Positions 8,194 to 16,444 of a stretch of 64,000 bases of DNA are shown in pieces. The notes under the pieces were generated by a model, which saw nothing but the letters and a program-made list of their open reading frames with translations, did no database searches and was not told where the DNA came from. Numbering within the stretch: the stretch's first letter is position 1; each line of letters opens with the position of its first letter. The stretch covers positions 1,711,451-1,775,450 of the forward strand of contig NC_015672.1 of assembly GCF_000218625.1 (NCBI RefSeq). Direction: 5' to 3'. The DNA comes from Flexistipes sinusarabici DSM 4947 (lineage in GTDB: Bacteria; Chrysiogenota; Deferribacteres; Deferribacterales; Flexistipitaceae). A program made the position numbers and the translations under genes.

Positions 8194-9077
8194 TTGTTCC
8201 CCCCTGCTAACTCTTCAATTTTCTCGTTCATTTGTTCACAGGTATCAAGATATTCATCTGTTTTACTTGAATCTTTGTACTCATATGGCATAAACAATAT
8301 TTGCCCCTGGTATTGATCATTATCTAATTTACTTATATGTAAAAAATAAGGTTTTGCATATCTGCTGCCTTGGCTTTTTGCTATCAGCTGTCTTTTATCT
8401 CCTTGATATTTCAAAAAATATTTACTTTGTTTATATAATTCGCCAATTTCTGCAAGTGCTTCTTTCCATGTTTTGTGCTGTTTACCAAATAATATTTTTG
8501 ATTGTTTTGATATTGTAGTATATGTTGTCATATCTCTTTTTCTAAATTGATTTAAAAAATCTAATGTATTAAATTTTTTTGAATCAATTATCTTAAGTGA
8601 GCCAAAACCGTTTCTTGACTTAGATCCTAGTCCTCCAAAACTACACAAAGCATTTATAGAGTTCTCTATTTCTTGCATCTTTAAAGTTGATAATTTTAAA
8701 GAAAATGAAGATTTAGGCTCTATATAGTTTTTTATATTATTTTTAACTCTGTATCCATAAGCTAAATACTCATATATACTAAAATTATTATTATCTAGCT
8801 TCTCATTAGAAATAGAAATATTTTGATTTTTAAAGCTTATAGTAGTTGGTGATTTATAGTCTGTATTACCAAAAATTTCTGACTCATTTTTTATCGTTTG
8901 TTCTAAATCATCTGTTCCATACAAAGCCCGCCACCAAAAACGAAGCATTCCTTTTATAGAAGGTATTCGCAGTTCTGCATCATTCTGGTCTGCACCACCT
9001 AAAAACATTGGGGTAACAATTTCCATTTCGTAAATTTTTTCTTCTATGTCTCTATACCGTGCAATATTAAATCCCAT
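8184..9077 (-). CDS. cmr1: Cmr1, RAMP subunit at the distal end of the type III-B effector
   Basis: Cmr1 is the RAMP protein that sits near the 3' end of the crRNA and helps capture target RNA. The N-terminus shows EIVTPMFLGGADQNDAELR followed by IPSIKGMLRFWWRALYG, the standard Cmr1 signature with its conserved tryptophans. A later glycine-rich strand GGLGSKSRNGFGSL is the RAMP loop. The length of 297 residues is compact but normal for single-domain versions. A strong GGGGG-type ribosome-binding site lies just before the ATG, which directly follows the csx1-like stop. Confidence 0.95.
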   Translation of the reverse strand: MGFNIARYRDIEEKIYEMEIVTPMFLGGADQNDAELRIPSIKGMLRFWWRALYGTDDLEQTIKNESEIFGNTDYKSPTTISFKNQNISISNEKLDNNNFSIYEYLAYGYRVKNNIKNYIEPKSSFSLKLSTLKMQEIENSINALCSFGGLGSKSRNGFGSLKIIDSKKFNTLDFLNQFRKRDMTTYTTISKQSKILFGKQHKTWKEALAEIGELYKQSKYFLKYQGDKRQLIAKSQGSRYAKPYFLHISKLDNDQYQGQILFMPYEYKDSSKTDEYLDTCEQMNEKIEELAGGNKWQ

Positions 9078-10337
9078 CTATTCCCCCTTACATAAAATTT
9101 TATAAAAATACTGATTAAGCTCTTTTATTTTTTCAGTAAGTTTCTTATAATCGAGTGAATCTTCTCTATATCCACAATGGTTCATATCATTACGGTATTT
9201 CTTTAGAAGATCCATTTTATTGTAAAATTCATCTTTGTCAGTTCCAGACAGCCAGTTAATTGAATTTTTTATATTTGATATGTTTTCTTCATTTGCTCCA
9301 TCTTTAAAATAACTATTAATACTATAAGACACCTTTTCTCTTATATCTCTGTCCCAAATTTTATCAAAACCATAATCTAGTTTCGTAAAAAAAGTAATAA
9401 CGGTCTCTGATAGAAATGTGTACGCCTGCTGTACAAGTCCATAACTAATACACCATTTAATTATGGCAAAAGAATTTTCAAAAATATCATTTTGAAAGTT
9501 ACTGACGTTTTTATGAATCTTTTCCAATATACCTTCTAATGGTTTGACTACACCTAATTCTTTCAGATCATTAATTTCAGTTTTAAGCTGTTGGAAATTT
9601 TTAGTAACTGTTTCCTTACTGCGGCATGCTTCAATTTCATTCACAAATTTATATAATTCTGAAACCACTTTCTTGATTTTCTGAGCCTCTTGGTTTTTAC
9701 CTTTAGTTTCTTTTAAAATAGAAGATACTTCTATTAAACTTAGATTTCTTATTTGTTTAACGCTCCCGGTTTCTTCAAATATCTCAGCAGCTTTTGCCCA
9801 TTTTTGAATTGTAAATGTTGGAGTCAAATCAAAAATAGGTGCATTTCTTTCTTCAACTGGCATTTTTTCAACTTCACTCTGAGTTCCCAATGTTTCAAAT
9901 GCCCCATAGTAAATACCTATTATTTTAACTTTTTTAATAGATTCGAGATAGCTTATTGCAGATGAGAGGATTACTGGCATCAATCTGAAACCGTGAGTTA
10001 TATCTATTAATATTTCGTCATCTTCTTTAATTATATCAATGATTGTTTGAAATATATCCCAGATTTCGTTTTCACATGAGCCGGTGGGGATATCAACATG
10101 CTCAACCGAAAAAGGCAAATCTTGTAAACCGTTTTTTAAATTTTGCCAATGTTTATTTTTGGCGTCACTTGAAGTTAATACAAACCCTGCATCACTTTTA
10201 TACCAATCTTTACAAAAAATTCTTAATACAGCTTCTTGAATATATATTATATTGTCTATTTTTTGATTATCAAAATAATAATTGCAATTTTTATAATCTC
10301 CGGTTCCTAAAAAAGAGAGAAAAACCTTTCTACCCAT
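9078..10337 (-). CDS. csx1: Csx1/Csx2-family CARF-HEPN ribonuclease (TIGR02221-like)
   Basis: This is the cA4-activated RNase arm of the system. The start at the ATG at 10337 (MGRKVFLSFLGTGDYKNCNYYF begins here, shown as KVFLSFLGTG then CNYYF) is supported by a GGAGG site, and it overlaps the cas6 stop by 8 bp. The N-terminal half is a CARF fold with LIDITHGFRLMPV, a motif seen in ligand-binding loops of this family. The C-terminus has the HEPN RNase motif R-N-D-M-N-H (R-x4-H) some 30 residues from the end. By family knowledge, cyclic tetra-adenylate binding to CARF activates non-specific RNA cleavage by HEPN. The length of 419 residues is typical. The messenger type (cA4) is inferred. Confidence 0.9.
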   Translation of the reverse strand: MGRKVFLSFLGTGDYKNCNYYFDNQKIDNIIYIQEAVLRIFCKDWYKSDAGFVLTSSDAKNKHWQNLKNGLQDLPFSVEHVDIPTGSCENEIWDIFQTIIDIIKEDDEILIDITHGFRLMPVILSSAISYLESIKKVKIIGIYYGAFETLGTQSEVEKMPVEERNAPIFDLTPTFTIQKWAKAAEIFEETGSVKQIRNLSLIEVSSILKETKGKNQEAQKIKKVVSELYKFVNEIEACRSKETVTKNFQQLKTEINDLKELGVVKPLEGILEKIHKNVSNFQNDIFENSFAIIKWCISYGLVQQAYTFLSETVITFFTKLDYGFDKIWDRDIREKVSYSINSYFKDGANEENISNIKNSINWLSGTDKDEFYNKMDLLKKYRNDMNHCGYREDSLDYKKLTEKIKELNQYFYKILCKGE

Positions 10338-11241
10338 CCAAATCCTCCACTGAAATTTTACCAAAACCAAAGCCTGTATTTTTACCTAACCCAAAAATTT
10401 CACTGAAATTAAGCAATGATAACTCATAAGATGTGAAATAACCCTCCAAATCCATATGACCAACGCATCCGCCTAATTTCATTTTTTGTTTCTGTCTTGC
10501 TGAATATCGGTCATAATCCTTCCAGTATATACAAATGTTTTCCGATTTTTCTGACAATTTTTTTGTCAGATGCGTATCAACGTTATTAATCCCATATTTG
10601 GAGGATAATATTTCAGCTCTTCTTACAGCCGCGTATAAAAAATCTCTGTATGTTATTTTGTCAGTATATTTTCCGTTAATTTTTAACCGTAACGGAGAAT
10701 CCATATTTATACTTATTTTTTTATAAATTTCACTTGTACCTGTTGACAGCTCCCAATCTTTTGGCTCGGGGATCCCCAGTTCTTCACTTTCACCGTCATT
10801 CACCATCTTCCCGTCAGCAAAAATGCTGACAATGTCATACTTTGTTTTTCTGCGGAAGAGTCCACTCTCTCCACCTTTTTTGAAGGCATAAAATATATAA
10901 GGAAAATAATCGATACCTCTGCCAAATAATGTAAGGCGGAAATGTAAGCTATCAAGTTTTTTGTCAGCATCCTCGCTGCAAGAAATCGTAAAAGGATGGG
11001 AAACTTTATCTCGTCCTTTTAAAAATTCGTTGTCTTTGGATATGGGTGATTCAAAGATATAAGAGTAGGCGCATTGAAATTTAAGGGGGCATTCTTCGCA
11101 TTTTCTTCTTCTGAGTACACAGGCAAATGATTTGAGTTCTTTTCCCAATACAGATCTCAACAAAAAGGCCGGAAATACATCAGAATAAGTGGTTTCTGAA
11201 AATTGGATTGTAAAATCATATTTTTGGTACTTGATAAACAC
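10330..11241 (-). CDS. cas6: Cas6 crRNA-processing endoribonuclease, first gene of the cmr operon
   Basis: Cas6 cuts pre-crRNA within each repeat. The protein shows the cysteine cluster RRKCEECPLKFQCAYSYIF (about residues 46-64), typical of the PF10040-type Cas6, and ends with the glycine-rich loop FGLGKNTGFGFGKI. I choose the GTG at 11241 as start (MFIKYQKYDF) because GGGAG lies 5 bp before it. An in-frame TTG at 11253 is the alternative. A TATAAT box at 11270-11275 sits just upstream, so this gene probably opens the transcript that runs through csx20 at 1511. The length is about 303 residues. Confidence 0.9.
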   Translation of the reverse strand: MFIKYQKYDFTIQFSETTYSDVFPAFLLRSVLGKELKSFACVLRRRKCEECPLKFQCAYSYIFESPISKDNEFLKGRDKVSHPFTISCSEDADKKLDSLHFRLTLFGRGIDYFPYIFYAFKKGGESGLFRRKTKYDIVSIFADGKMVNDGESEELGIPEPKDWELSTGTSEIYKKISINMDSPLRLKINGKYTDKITYRDFLYAAVRRAEILSSKYGINNVDTHLTKKLSEKSENICIYWKDYDRYSARQKQKMKLGGCVGHMDLEGYFTSYELSLLNFSEIFGLGKNTGFGFGKISVEDLDG

Positions 11242-11269
11242 AAAGACTCCCAAAAAATAAGTTAGCTAT

Positions 11270-11275
11270 ATTATA
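11270..11275 (-). promoter_or_regulatory. Probable -10 box of the cas6-cmr-csx20 operon
   Basis: A perfect TATAAT on the minus strand lies 29 bp before the chosen cas6 start, leaving a short leader with GGGAG at 11246-11250. The -35 region is poor (TTTGTT-like), so an activator or extended contacts may be needed. On the plus strand a second TATAAT at 11320-11325 could serve the divergent TPR gene. The spacing suggests a shared divergent control region of roughly 110 bp. Confidence 0.55.
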
Positions 11276-11478
11276 CCACGCTTTTATTAATAAACAAAAA
11301 AAAATTCAGATTCTGACAATATAATTTCGTACAATTATTAGATGTAATTGAGGCTGCTTTGGCAGATGATGTTGTAAAAACTGGTTTTTTTGCACAAAAT
11401 TCGACCTTAAACAAATGCAATGCAGCTATTTTGTCAGGAATATCAATTTATAATGTTATGATATATATTGGTGAAGAT

Positions 11479-12774
11479 ATGGAACAACTGCAGGAACTCA
11501 GAAAAAAAGCAAACAACTTAAAAGATAACCGCAAATATGAACAAGCGACAGAAATCTATAAACAAATTATAGATAATCATGAATCCCACTGTAATGATTG
11601 GGATTATTGGAATTATGCATTTTGCTTAAAAAAACAAAGAATGTATAACGCAGCTTCTGAAATCTGCAAAAGTTTGCTGCGTATAAATAAGGATTTTGTT
11701 CCGGCTAAAAATCTTTTGTGTTGGTGTCTCTTCTACTCAAAAATAAAAAACAAAAAATCTGAAGATGAATTCCTTGAGGCTTCAAGGAAAGTTTTAAAAC
11801 TATGCAGCCAAAAAGACAAATACTCCCCTTATACTATAACAGTTTTTAAGGTTTTGGAGCATTTTAAGCATAAAAATGATTACCCTGCAGAAAAAATTCT
11901 TAAGTGTACAAATATGCTTGATCCCGAACTTTTAAATTTTGAACCTTACCGAATAAAAGAGAATGATAAAGAGATAGAGTTAGCCTCCCAATTAGAGCTT
12001 TATTTTATGCATCGGACAAAAGCTTTACTTAACTGCGGTAAATATGATCAATGTATCAACGAATGTGACCATGCTTTAAAATCTTTAAACAAATTTCATT
12101 ACAACAATGACATTTGGTTTAAATGGCGTATGGCTTTGTCATACAAAGCTCTGGCAAAATATAAAGAATCAATTGAAGGATTGTATGAAATTGCAACCAG
12201 AAAAAAGGACTGGTTTATTCTTAAAGAAATCTCAGAAAATTTATACCACCAGAATAAAGTTGAAGAAGCTTTTATGTATGCTGTAAAAGCTTGTCTCAGA
12301 AAAGGTGATATAGATAAAAAGTTAAATTTATTCCTCTTAATTGCAGATATACTTATCAGTTTAAATGACAAAGTAAATGCTCAAAAGCATGTTGATTTCG
12401 TCTACCATTTTAAAATAAAAGAAGAAAGGGAAACAGGCACGTATTTAAACAACCTCATTTCTGCCAATAATTTTGAAATTTCAGAAGATCTTGACTTAGA
12501 CATGCAGTATAAACAACTGGTAGAGTTCTGGACACAGATTAAGGCATCAAGACAGAAAAGAAATACAGGTTTTATAAAAAAGCTCCTTCCGAATGGAAAA
12601 TCCGGATTTATAGAAGCTTCTGATGGCAAAACATACTATTTTCAGATTAGAAATATAAAAAATAATCCAGCTAATCTGCATGAAAGTCAAAAGGTAACTT
12701 TTTGTATAGAAGACGGCTTTGATGCTAAGAAAAATAAACCCAGTAAAATTGCTGTGGAAATAAAAACAGAGTAA
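11479..12774 (+). CDS. TPR-repeat protein with a C-terminal cold-shock/S1-like domain, inside the cas locus
   Basis: The protein is about 431 residues from the ATG at 11479 (MEQLQELRKKANNL), which has GGTGAAG 8 bp upstream. Longer starts exist at 11458 and a TTG at 11359 but lack a ribosome-binding site. Residues 1-330 are helical repeats of TPR type, e.g. RKYEQATEIYKQI, MYNAASEICKSLL and GKYDQCINECDHAL. The last about 70 residues form a beta-rich RNA-binding-like module (TGFIKKLLPNGKSGFIEA, then YYFQIRNI) resembling a cold-shock domain. It is the only plus-strand gene in the cas cluster, divergent from cas6 and ending exactly where cas2 ends. Function is unknown. An RNA-binding or scaffold role with the CRISPR complexes is an inference. 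Confidence 0.8.
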   Translation: MEQLQELRKKANNLKDNRKYEQATEIYKQIIDNHESHCNDWDYWNYAFCLKKQRMYNAASEICKSLLRINKDFVPAKNLLCWCLFYSKIKNKKSEDEFLEASRKVLKLCSQKDKYSPYTITVFKVLEHFKHKNDYPAEKILKCTNMLDPELLNFEPYRIKENDKEIELASQLELYFMHRTKALLNCGKYDQCINECDHALKSLNKFHYNNDIWFKWRMALSYKALAKYKESIEGLYEIATRKKDWFILKEISENLYHQNKVEEAFMYAVKACLRKGDIDKKLNLFLLIADILISLNDKVNAQKHVDFVYHFKIKEERETGTYLNNLISANNFEISEDLDLDMQYKQLVEFWTQIKASRQKRNTGFIKKLLPNGKSGFIEASDGKTYYFQIRNIKNNPANLHESQKVTFCIEDGFDAKKNKPSKIAVEIKTE

Positions 12775-13056
12775 TCAAATAATAGTTAAATCTTTTTCTT
12801 CGTGTGTAGGAGTGTTTCCTGCTGTTTCTATCATTTCAACGCAGTGTTTACACAAAAAATAGTATCTTATTGAATCTGTATCGAAATCGATATATTTTAC
12901 CAATCTGTCTTTCAGTTTCAAAAACTCAGCTTCAGTGATTATGCACTCAAAAACACTTTTTTGTACCCGCATCCCCTTATTTTTAAGAAGCTGATCTATT
13001 TTATTTCTTTTTCGGTCATCACTGATATCATAGCAAATAACGTAGTGTTTTTTCAT
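12775..13056 (-). CDS. cas2: Cas2, spacer-integration partner of Cas1
   Basis: This 93-residue ferredoxin-fold protein has the Cas2 start HYVICYDISDDRKRNKI (Asp10 at the conserved acidic position), the KGMRVQKSVFEC strand and a DSIRYYFLC strand. Cas2 dimerises and bridges two Cas1 dimers during spacer insertion. Its ATG overlaps the cas1 stop in an ATGA arrangement, and its stop codon abuts that of the convergent TPR gene with no gap. The CRISPR-Cas assignment is certain from sequence and context. Confidence 0.96.
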   Translation of the reverse strand: MKKHYVICYDISDDRKRNKIDQLLKNKGMRVQKSVFECIITEAEFLKLKDRLVKYIDFDTDSIRYYFLCKHCVEMIETAGNTPTHEEKDLTII

Positions 13057-14063
13057 AAACTGACTCTGAAACCTTTATACTCAACTTTATCCACCAATGA
13101 CTTGCTAAACAGGTAACACTGATATCTTATAATATCTCTTAAACTCATATTTCTCATTTTTGTATCGTGCCAGAATTTTTGATTAAATCGTTTTTCAAGT
13201 AGACTGATAAACTTTTTCCTGCCAAATACTGTGAGCTGTACAGGAAGTTTGTCAGGATCTCCATCTGTGTTCCAAACAAAATCCGACTTTTGCATTATAT
13301 TTTTATTAACTGAAGAAATAACCGGAAAATCCACAGCAACCGGCCTGAATTCCTCCATTAAATCGAGAACCAAAGACGGCCTCCCGTATTCTTCCGCATG
13401 GTATGCGCCGTAATACGGATCCAAGCCTACTGTATTTACAGATGTTCTCACCAAGTTTAATAAAATAGTATAACCAAAGCTGAGCATAGCGTTAAACTCA
13501 TTTTGAGGCGGTCTGCGGGTACGTTTTTCAAAGAATATCGGTCCTTTTAATAAATGATCAAATGCCCGGAAATATAAATTTGCTGTCCTTCCCTCAAACC
13601 CTAAGAGAGAAGAGATATTATCAATTTTGTCAATTTCCTTCAACGATGCAGTTAATTGATTTAAAATTTTCGATACCTCTCCGGACTTATGATAGTAGTT
13701 AAATTTTCTAAGCGTTTGAATACAATTTTTGACCTTTGAGCCTATTATTGATCGGGCAAGGCTCAGCTTGATGTTTTCATCAGACAATGTTTCAAACTGC
13801 ATTCTTCTCAACACTATATTTTTGCCGAGTTCAGCAACTAACCTGCCCAGATATTTACCGGAATAAGTTGTAAATACTGTATCAATTTTATTTTTGAGCA
13901 TGTGCTTCATTGCCTGAGTAGTAATACTTATATTTCCCATTATAACAATCTGATCCAAATCCTTTGAAAGGAAAGTTCCGACAATATTGCCATTTTTCCT
14001 GATTACTAACCTTTCACCTGCTATTGTGATATACGCTCCCTGCTCTGTAATATAAACTATCAT
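13053..14063 (-). CDS. cas1: Cas1, spacer integrase
   Basis: This 336-residue Cas1 has the N-terminal beta domain (VYITEQGAYITIAGERL, then IVIMGNISITTQAMKHML). The catalytic metal site is visible as LGFEGRTANLYF (Glu), DPYYGAYHAEEYGRPSL (His) and DLMEEFRPVAVD (Glu/Asp). The family inserts prespacers at the leader end of arrays. ATGA overlaps link it to the primase gene upstream and to cas2 downstream, so the three are one translational unit. Both arrays share a leader, so one Cas1-Cas2 set could feed both; that is an inference. Confidence 0.97.
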   Translation of the reverse strand: MIVYITEQGAYITIAGERLVIRKNGNIVGTFLSKDLDQIVIMGNISITTQAMKHMLKNKIDTVFTTYSGKYLGRLVAELGKNIVLRRMQFETLSDENIKLSLARSIIGSKVKNCIQTLRKFNYYHKSGEVSKILNQLTASLKEIDKIDNISSLLGFEGRTANLYFRAFDHLLKGPIFFEKRTRRPPQNEFNAMLSFGYTILLNLVRTSVNTVGLDPYYGAYHAEEYGRPSLVLDLMEEFRPVAVDFPVISSVNKNIMQKSDFVWNTDGDPDKLPVQLTVFGRKKFISLLEKRFNQKFWHDTKMRNMSLRDIIRYQCYLFSKSLVDKVEYKGFRVSL

Positions 14064-15817
14064 ACGTCCAGTTTATACGTAACTTTCCCGTTTTCATCTA
14101 CTACACGTCTGAATTTTCCTATAGCCGTACTGAATGTGTCCACACCTGAATTTTTAAAAAGTTTTTCGAACTTTTCCTCATATTCTTTCATTATAAGTTT
14201 TGTTTCATAAGTCTGCTTTTTCAGTTTGATATAATCTTCCAGTGCATTTTGAAAATTCACAGAATTTATGTCTAATCCACGGGGAATTTTAGAGGGAATG
14301 TCCTGCTCCTGGAGATGTAAAACCGGTGTGGGATAAAGCCCTTCTGCATAAACAAACTGACAGTTGCAATCCATCTTTGATGTTATATTCGGAACTCTCG
14401 AGCGAATTTTTGCACAACTGACGGGATTGCCTTTAAGTTTTGATTTTAAAAATTTTTCCTGCTGAATATTAAAACACTTTGCGAATATAGAATTTACCGC
14501 TTCTACTCCGTTTTCCAAATGCCCAACTGTGTGAGTCAGGACAATCATTTCGTCATATGAAAGTTCATTTTTACATATTGCATTGTTAAAAATTTCTTTA
14601 ATCACGGGACATTTATAAATAAGATACTGAAATTCCTTATCACTATCAATGTTGTATTGAGTGGTATGGACAGGGATTTCCATTTTTTCTGAAGGTGCCA
14701 TCTGTTTTGTGCCTGTATTCTCATAAATACTGCTCAGCCGGTAATAGTTTAGATAATCCAAAATTTCCGATTCAGAAGCTTTTTGTATGTTTTTTAAATA
14801 ATTATCGACATCTGTTATCTCTCTGCCTTTGCTGTCAAGAAAGCAGCTTCTTCTCCCATTGGCAAGATGTATTCCCAATGGCATTTTAACCAAATTTCCA
14901 ACTCCGTTTGTTTTTACAAAATTTTGTTTAGGAAAAACCTCTATGGCTACCTCCGGTATTTTAGAAGGGATATTGAGCTTAATGTGTTCGCCAAACCTTT
15001 TAGCAAGTCTTGCAGGTAATGGTTTTACTAAGAATATCCAGCAGTGTCTTCCTTTGTAGCCGCTGTGTTCAATATAAACGGGGATATTAAATTTTGAACA
15101 TTCATCAGCAATTGATTTTGCTGTATTTTGTGTTGCAATATCAAGCTCTTTCCATTTTTCATCATCTGAAAGTGCTTGTTTTAAGGCAAATTTTGCAATA
15201 TCCACGTCTATACATATCCAATTAATGGTACTGTCCAGCCGGTGCTGATATATACCTATTGTTATGTTGCCATTTAAATGATTTCTTATGACTTTCTCAC
15301 TCAGCGGTTCATAAACAGGTATATATCCTGTTTTGCCTTCGGGGCTTTTCCACTGCCTTGCGTAAACCCCTTCTCTGCCGTTAAAGAGTGAAAAAAGCAT
15401 CGTTAATGTTGTATTGGAGAATTGTTTCTGCATCAGATAGTTTTGATTTTTATCCTCGAATATATTTTTAAAATAACTGTTGTTTGTCTGTTTAAAAGCA
15501 TATCTTGCTAATTTTTCCGCTGATTCTGCATTGTCAATTTCCAAAAGTATATTTACAGCCTGCTTGTAATAACCGGCGTTTTTTGGCTCTATCTCAATCA
15601 GTGACTTCAATATTTTCAACGCTCTTGTAGGGTTTGTATCGTTAAGATGGTATTCAAGTAGTTTTTCAAATATCGGCTTTTTATTGTCAGTATGTTGAAG
15701 AGCCAAGTTAAGATTTTTAAGCATAGCTTGAATATCACCTTGATTTTCGGCTTCTTCAGCAGTTTTCAAATATTCTTCATAAGATTTTTGATAACCGAGA
15801 TCATTACTTTGTGGCAT
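14060..15817 (-). CDS. CRISPR-associated primase-polymerase (CAPP), TPR plus AEP domain, next to cas1-cas2
   Basis: The protein is about 585 residues from the ATG at 15817 (MPQSNDLGYQ), which has AGAGG 8 bp upstream. Residues 1-125 are TPR-like helices. Residues 140-370 look like an archaeo-eukaryotic primase domain, with acidic motif WICIDVDIAKF (D-x-D), HSGYKGRHCWIF (S-G-x-x-G-x-H) and VGNLVKMPLGIH. The C-terminal third contains several Cys (SCAKIRSRVPN, SKMDCNCQFVY), possibly a PriCT-like region. Known CAPPs fused or linked to Cas1-Cas2 have primase and polymerase activity and are proposed to process or copy prespacers. Operon position at the head of cas1-cas2 supports a role in adaptation. 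Substrate preference (RNA or DNA) cannot be read from sequence. Confidence 0.85.
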   Translation of the reverse strand: MPQSNDLGYQKSYEEYLKTAEEAENQGDIQAMLKNLNLALQHTDNKKPIFEKLLEYHLNDTNPTRALKILKSLIEIEPKNAGYYKQAVNILLEIDNAESAEKLARYAFKQTNNSYFKNIFEDKNQNYLMQKQFSNTTLTMLFSLFNGREGVYARQWKSPEGKTGYIPVYEPLSEKVIRNHLNGNITIGIYQHRLDSTINWICIDVDIAKFALKQALSDDEKWKELDIATQNTAKSIADECSKFNIPVYIEHSGYKGRHCWIFLVKPLPARLAKRFGEHIKLNIPSKIPEVAIEVFPKQNFVKTNGVGNLVKMPLGIHLANGRRSCFLDSKGREITDVDNYLKNIQKASESEILDYLNYYRLSSIYENTGTKQMAPSEKMEIPVHTTQYNIDSDKEFQYLIYKCPVIKEIFNNAICKNELSYDEMIVLTHTVGHLENGVEAVNSIFAKCFNIQQEKFLKSKLKGNPVSCAKIRSRVPNITSKMDCNCQFVYAEGLYPTPVLHLQEQDIPSKIPRGLDINSVNFQNALEDYIKLKKQTYETKLIMKEYEEKFEKLFKNSGVDTFSTAIGKFRRVVDENGKVTYKLDV

Positions 15818-15934
15818 ATTCAAATCCTCTATAAAATTAGGATAACTGTTTCATATATCAACAAACAAACACTACCGACATTTTCTGACAAATTTTTATC
15901 TGGATTTTCCACTTAATATAAATTATAAAAAATT

Positions 15935-16246
15935 ATGTTTAATCTTGGAGACTTAGAAAGCTTCAGAGAATTAAAGAAACATTATCGCTTAAATGATGCA
16001 GAAATATACGTTGTTAATGTATGTTTAGCATACCACTGTTTCGATCAGCTTTTAACAGGTGATATTGAGTATTTGTCCAAAAACAAAGCAAAAAAACGAC
16101 CTATTGTAATTTATCAGTCTGAAGGTAACAAAGCCTATTTTTTCCCGCTTTCCACAAACCAAAATACCTTTAGAGACAAAGATATTTTATTCGATTACAG
16201 CAAATGCTCCATTCAATCCACCTGCAATGACAGTATTAACCTTTAA
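15935..16246 (+). CDS. Hypothetical 103-residue protein divergent from the CAPP gene
   Basis: I do not recognise this gene. It starts at ATG 15935 without a clear ribosome-binding site, downstream of TATAAA-like boxes in the divergent intergenic region. The segment KAKKRPIVIYQSEGNKAYFFPLSTNQ (here as KKRPIVIYQ and FFPLSTNQ) faintly recalls the beta-barrel of PemK/MazF-type proteins, but key residues cannot be confirmed. It ends 200 bp before an IS1380 copy and lies on the same strand as the calp operon beyond the insertion sequences. It may once have been next to that operon. It may also be a small unrelated ORF. Confidence 0.45.
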   Translation: MFNLGDLESFRELKKHYRLNDAEIYVVNVCLAYHCFDQLLTGDIEYLSKNKAKKRPIVIYQSEGNKAYFFPLSTNQNTFRDKDILFDYSKCSIQSTCNDSINL

Positions 16247-16444
16247 TTTTGCATTAGAAAATAACAAACTCCGATTTTGATATTTTTCCTGTTGTTTTTA
16301 AAATACAAGAAAAGATTTTCCAAATATTACTTCATTCATACTTTACTAAAGCATAAATTTTCTCCATTTACACCGTTTTTAGACACAGCAATACTGCCTA
16401 TTGCCTGAATTGTCCACAAAGTTAACATAAGTAAAGAAAAAAGG

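Noticed and set aside
11359-11478. N-terminal extension of the TPR protein from a TTG at 11359
   Set aside because: There is no ribosome-binding site and the extra residues do not resemble TPR helices. The ATG at 11479 has a good site.
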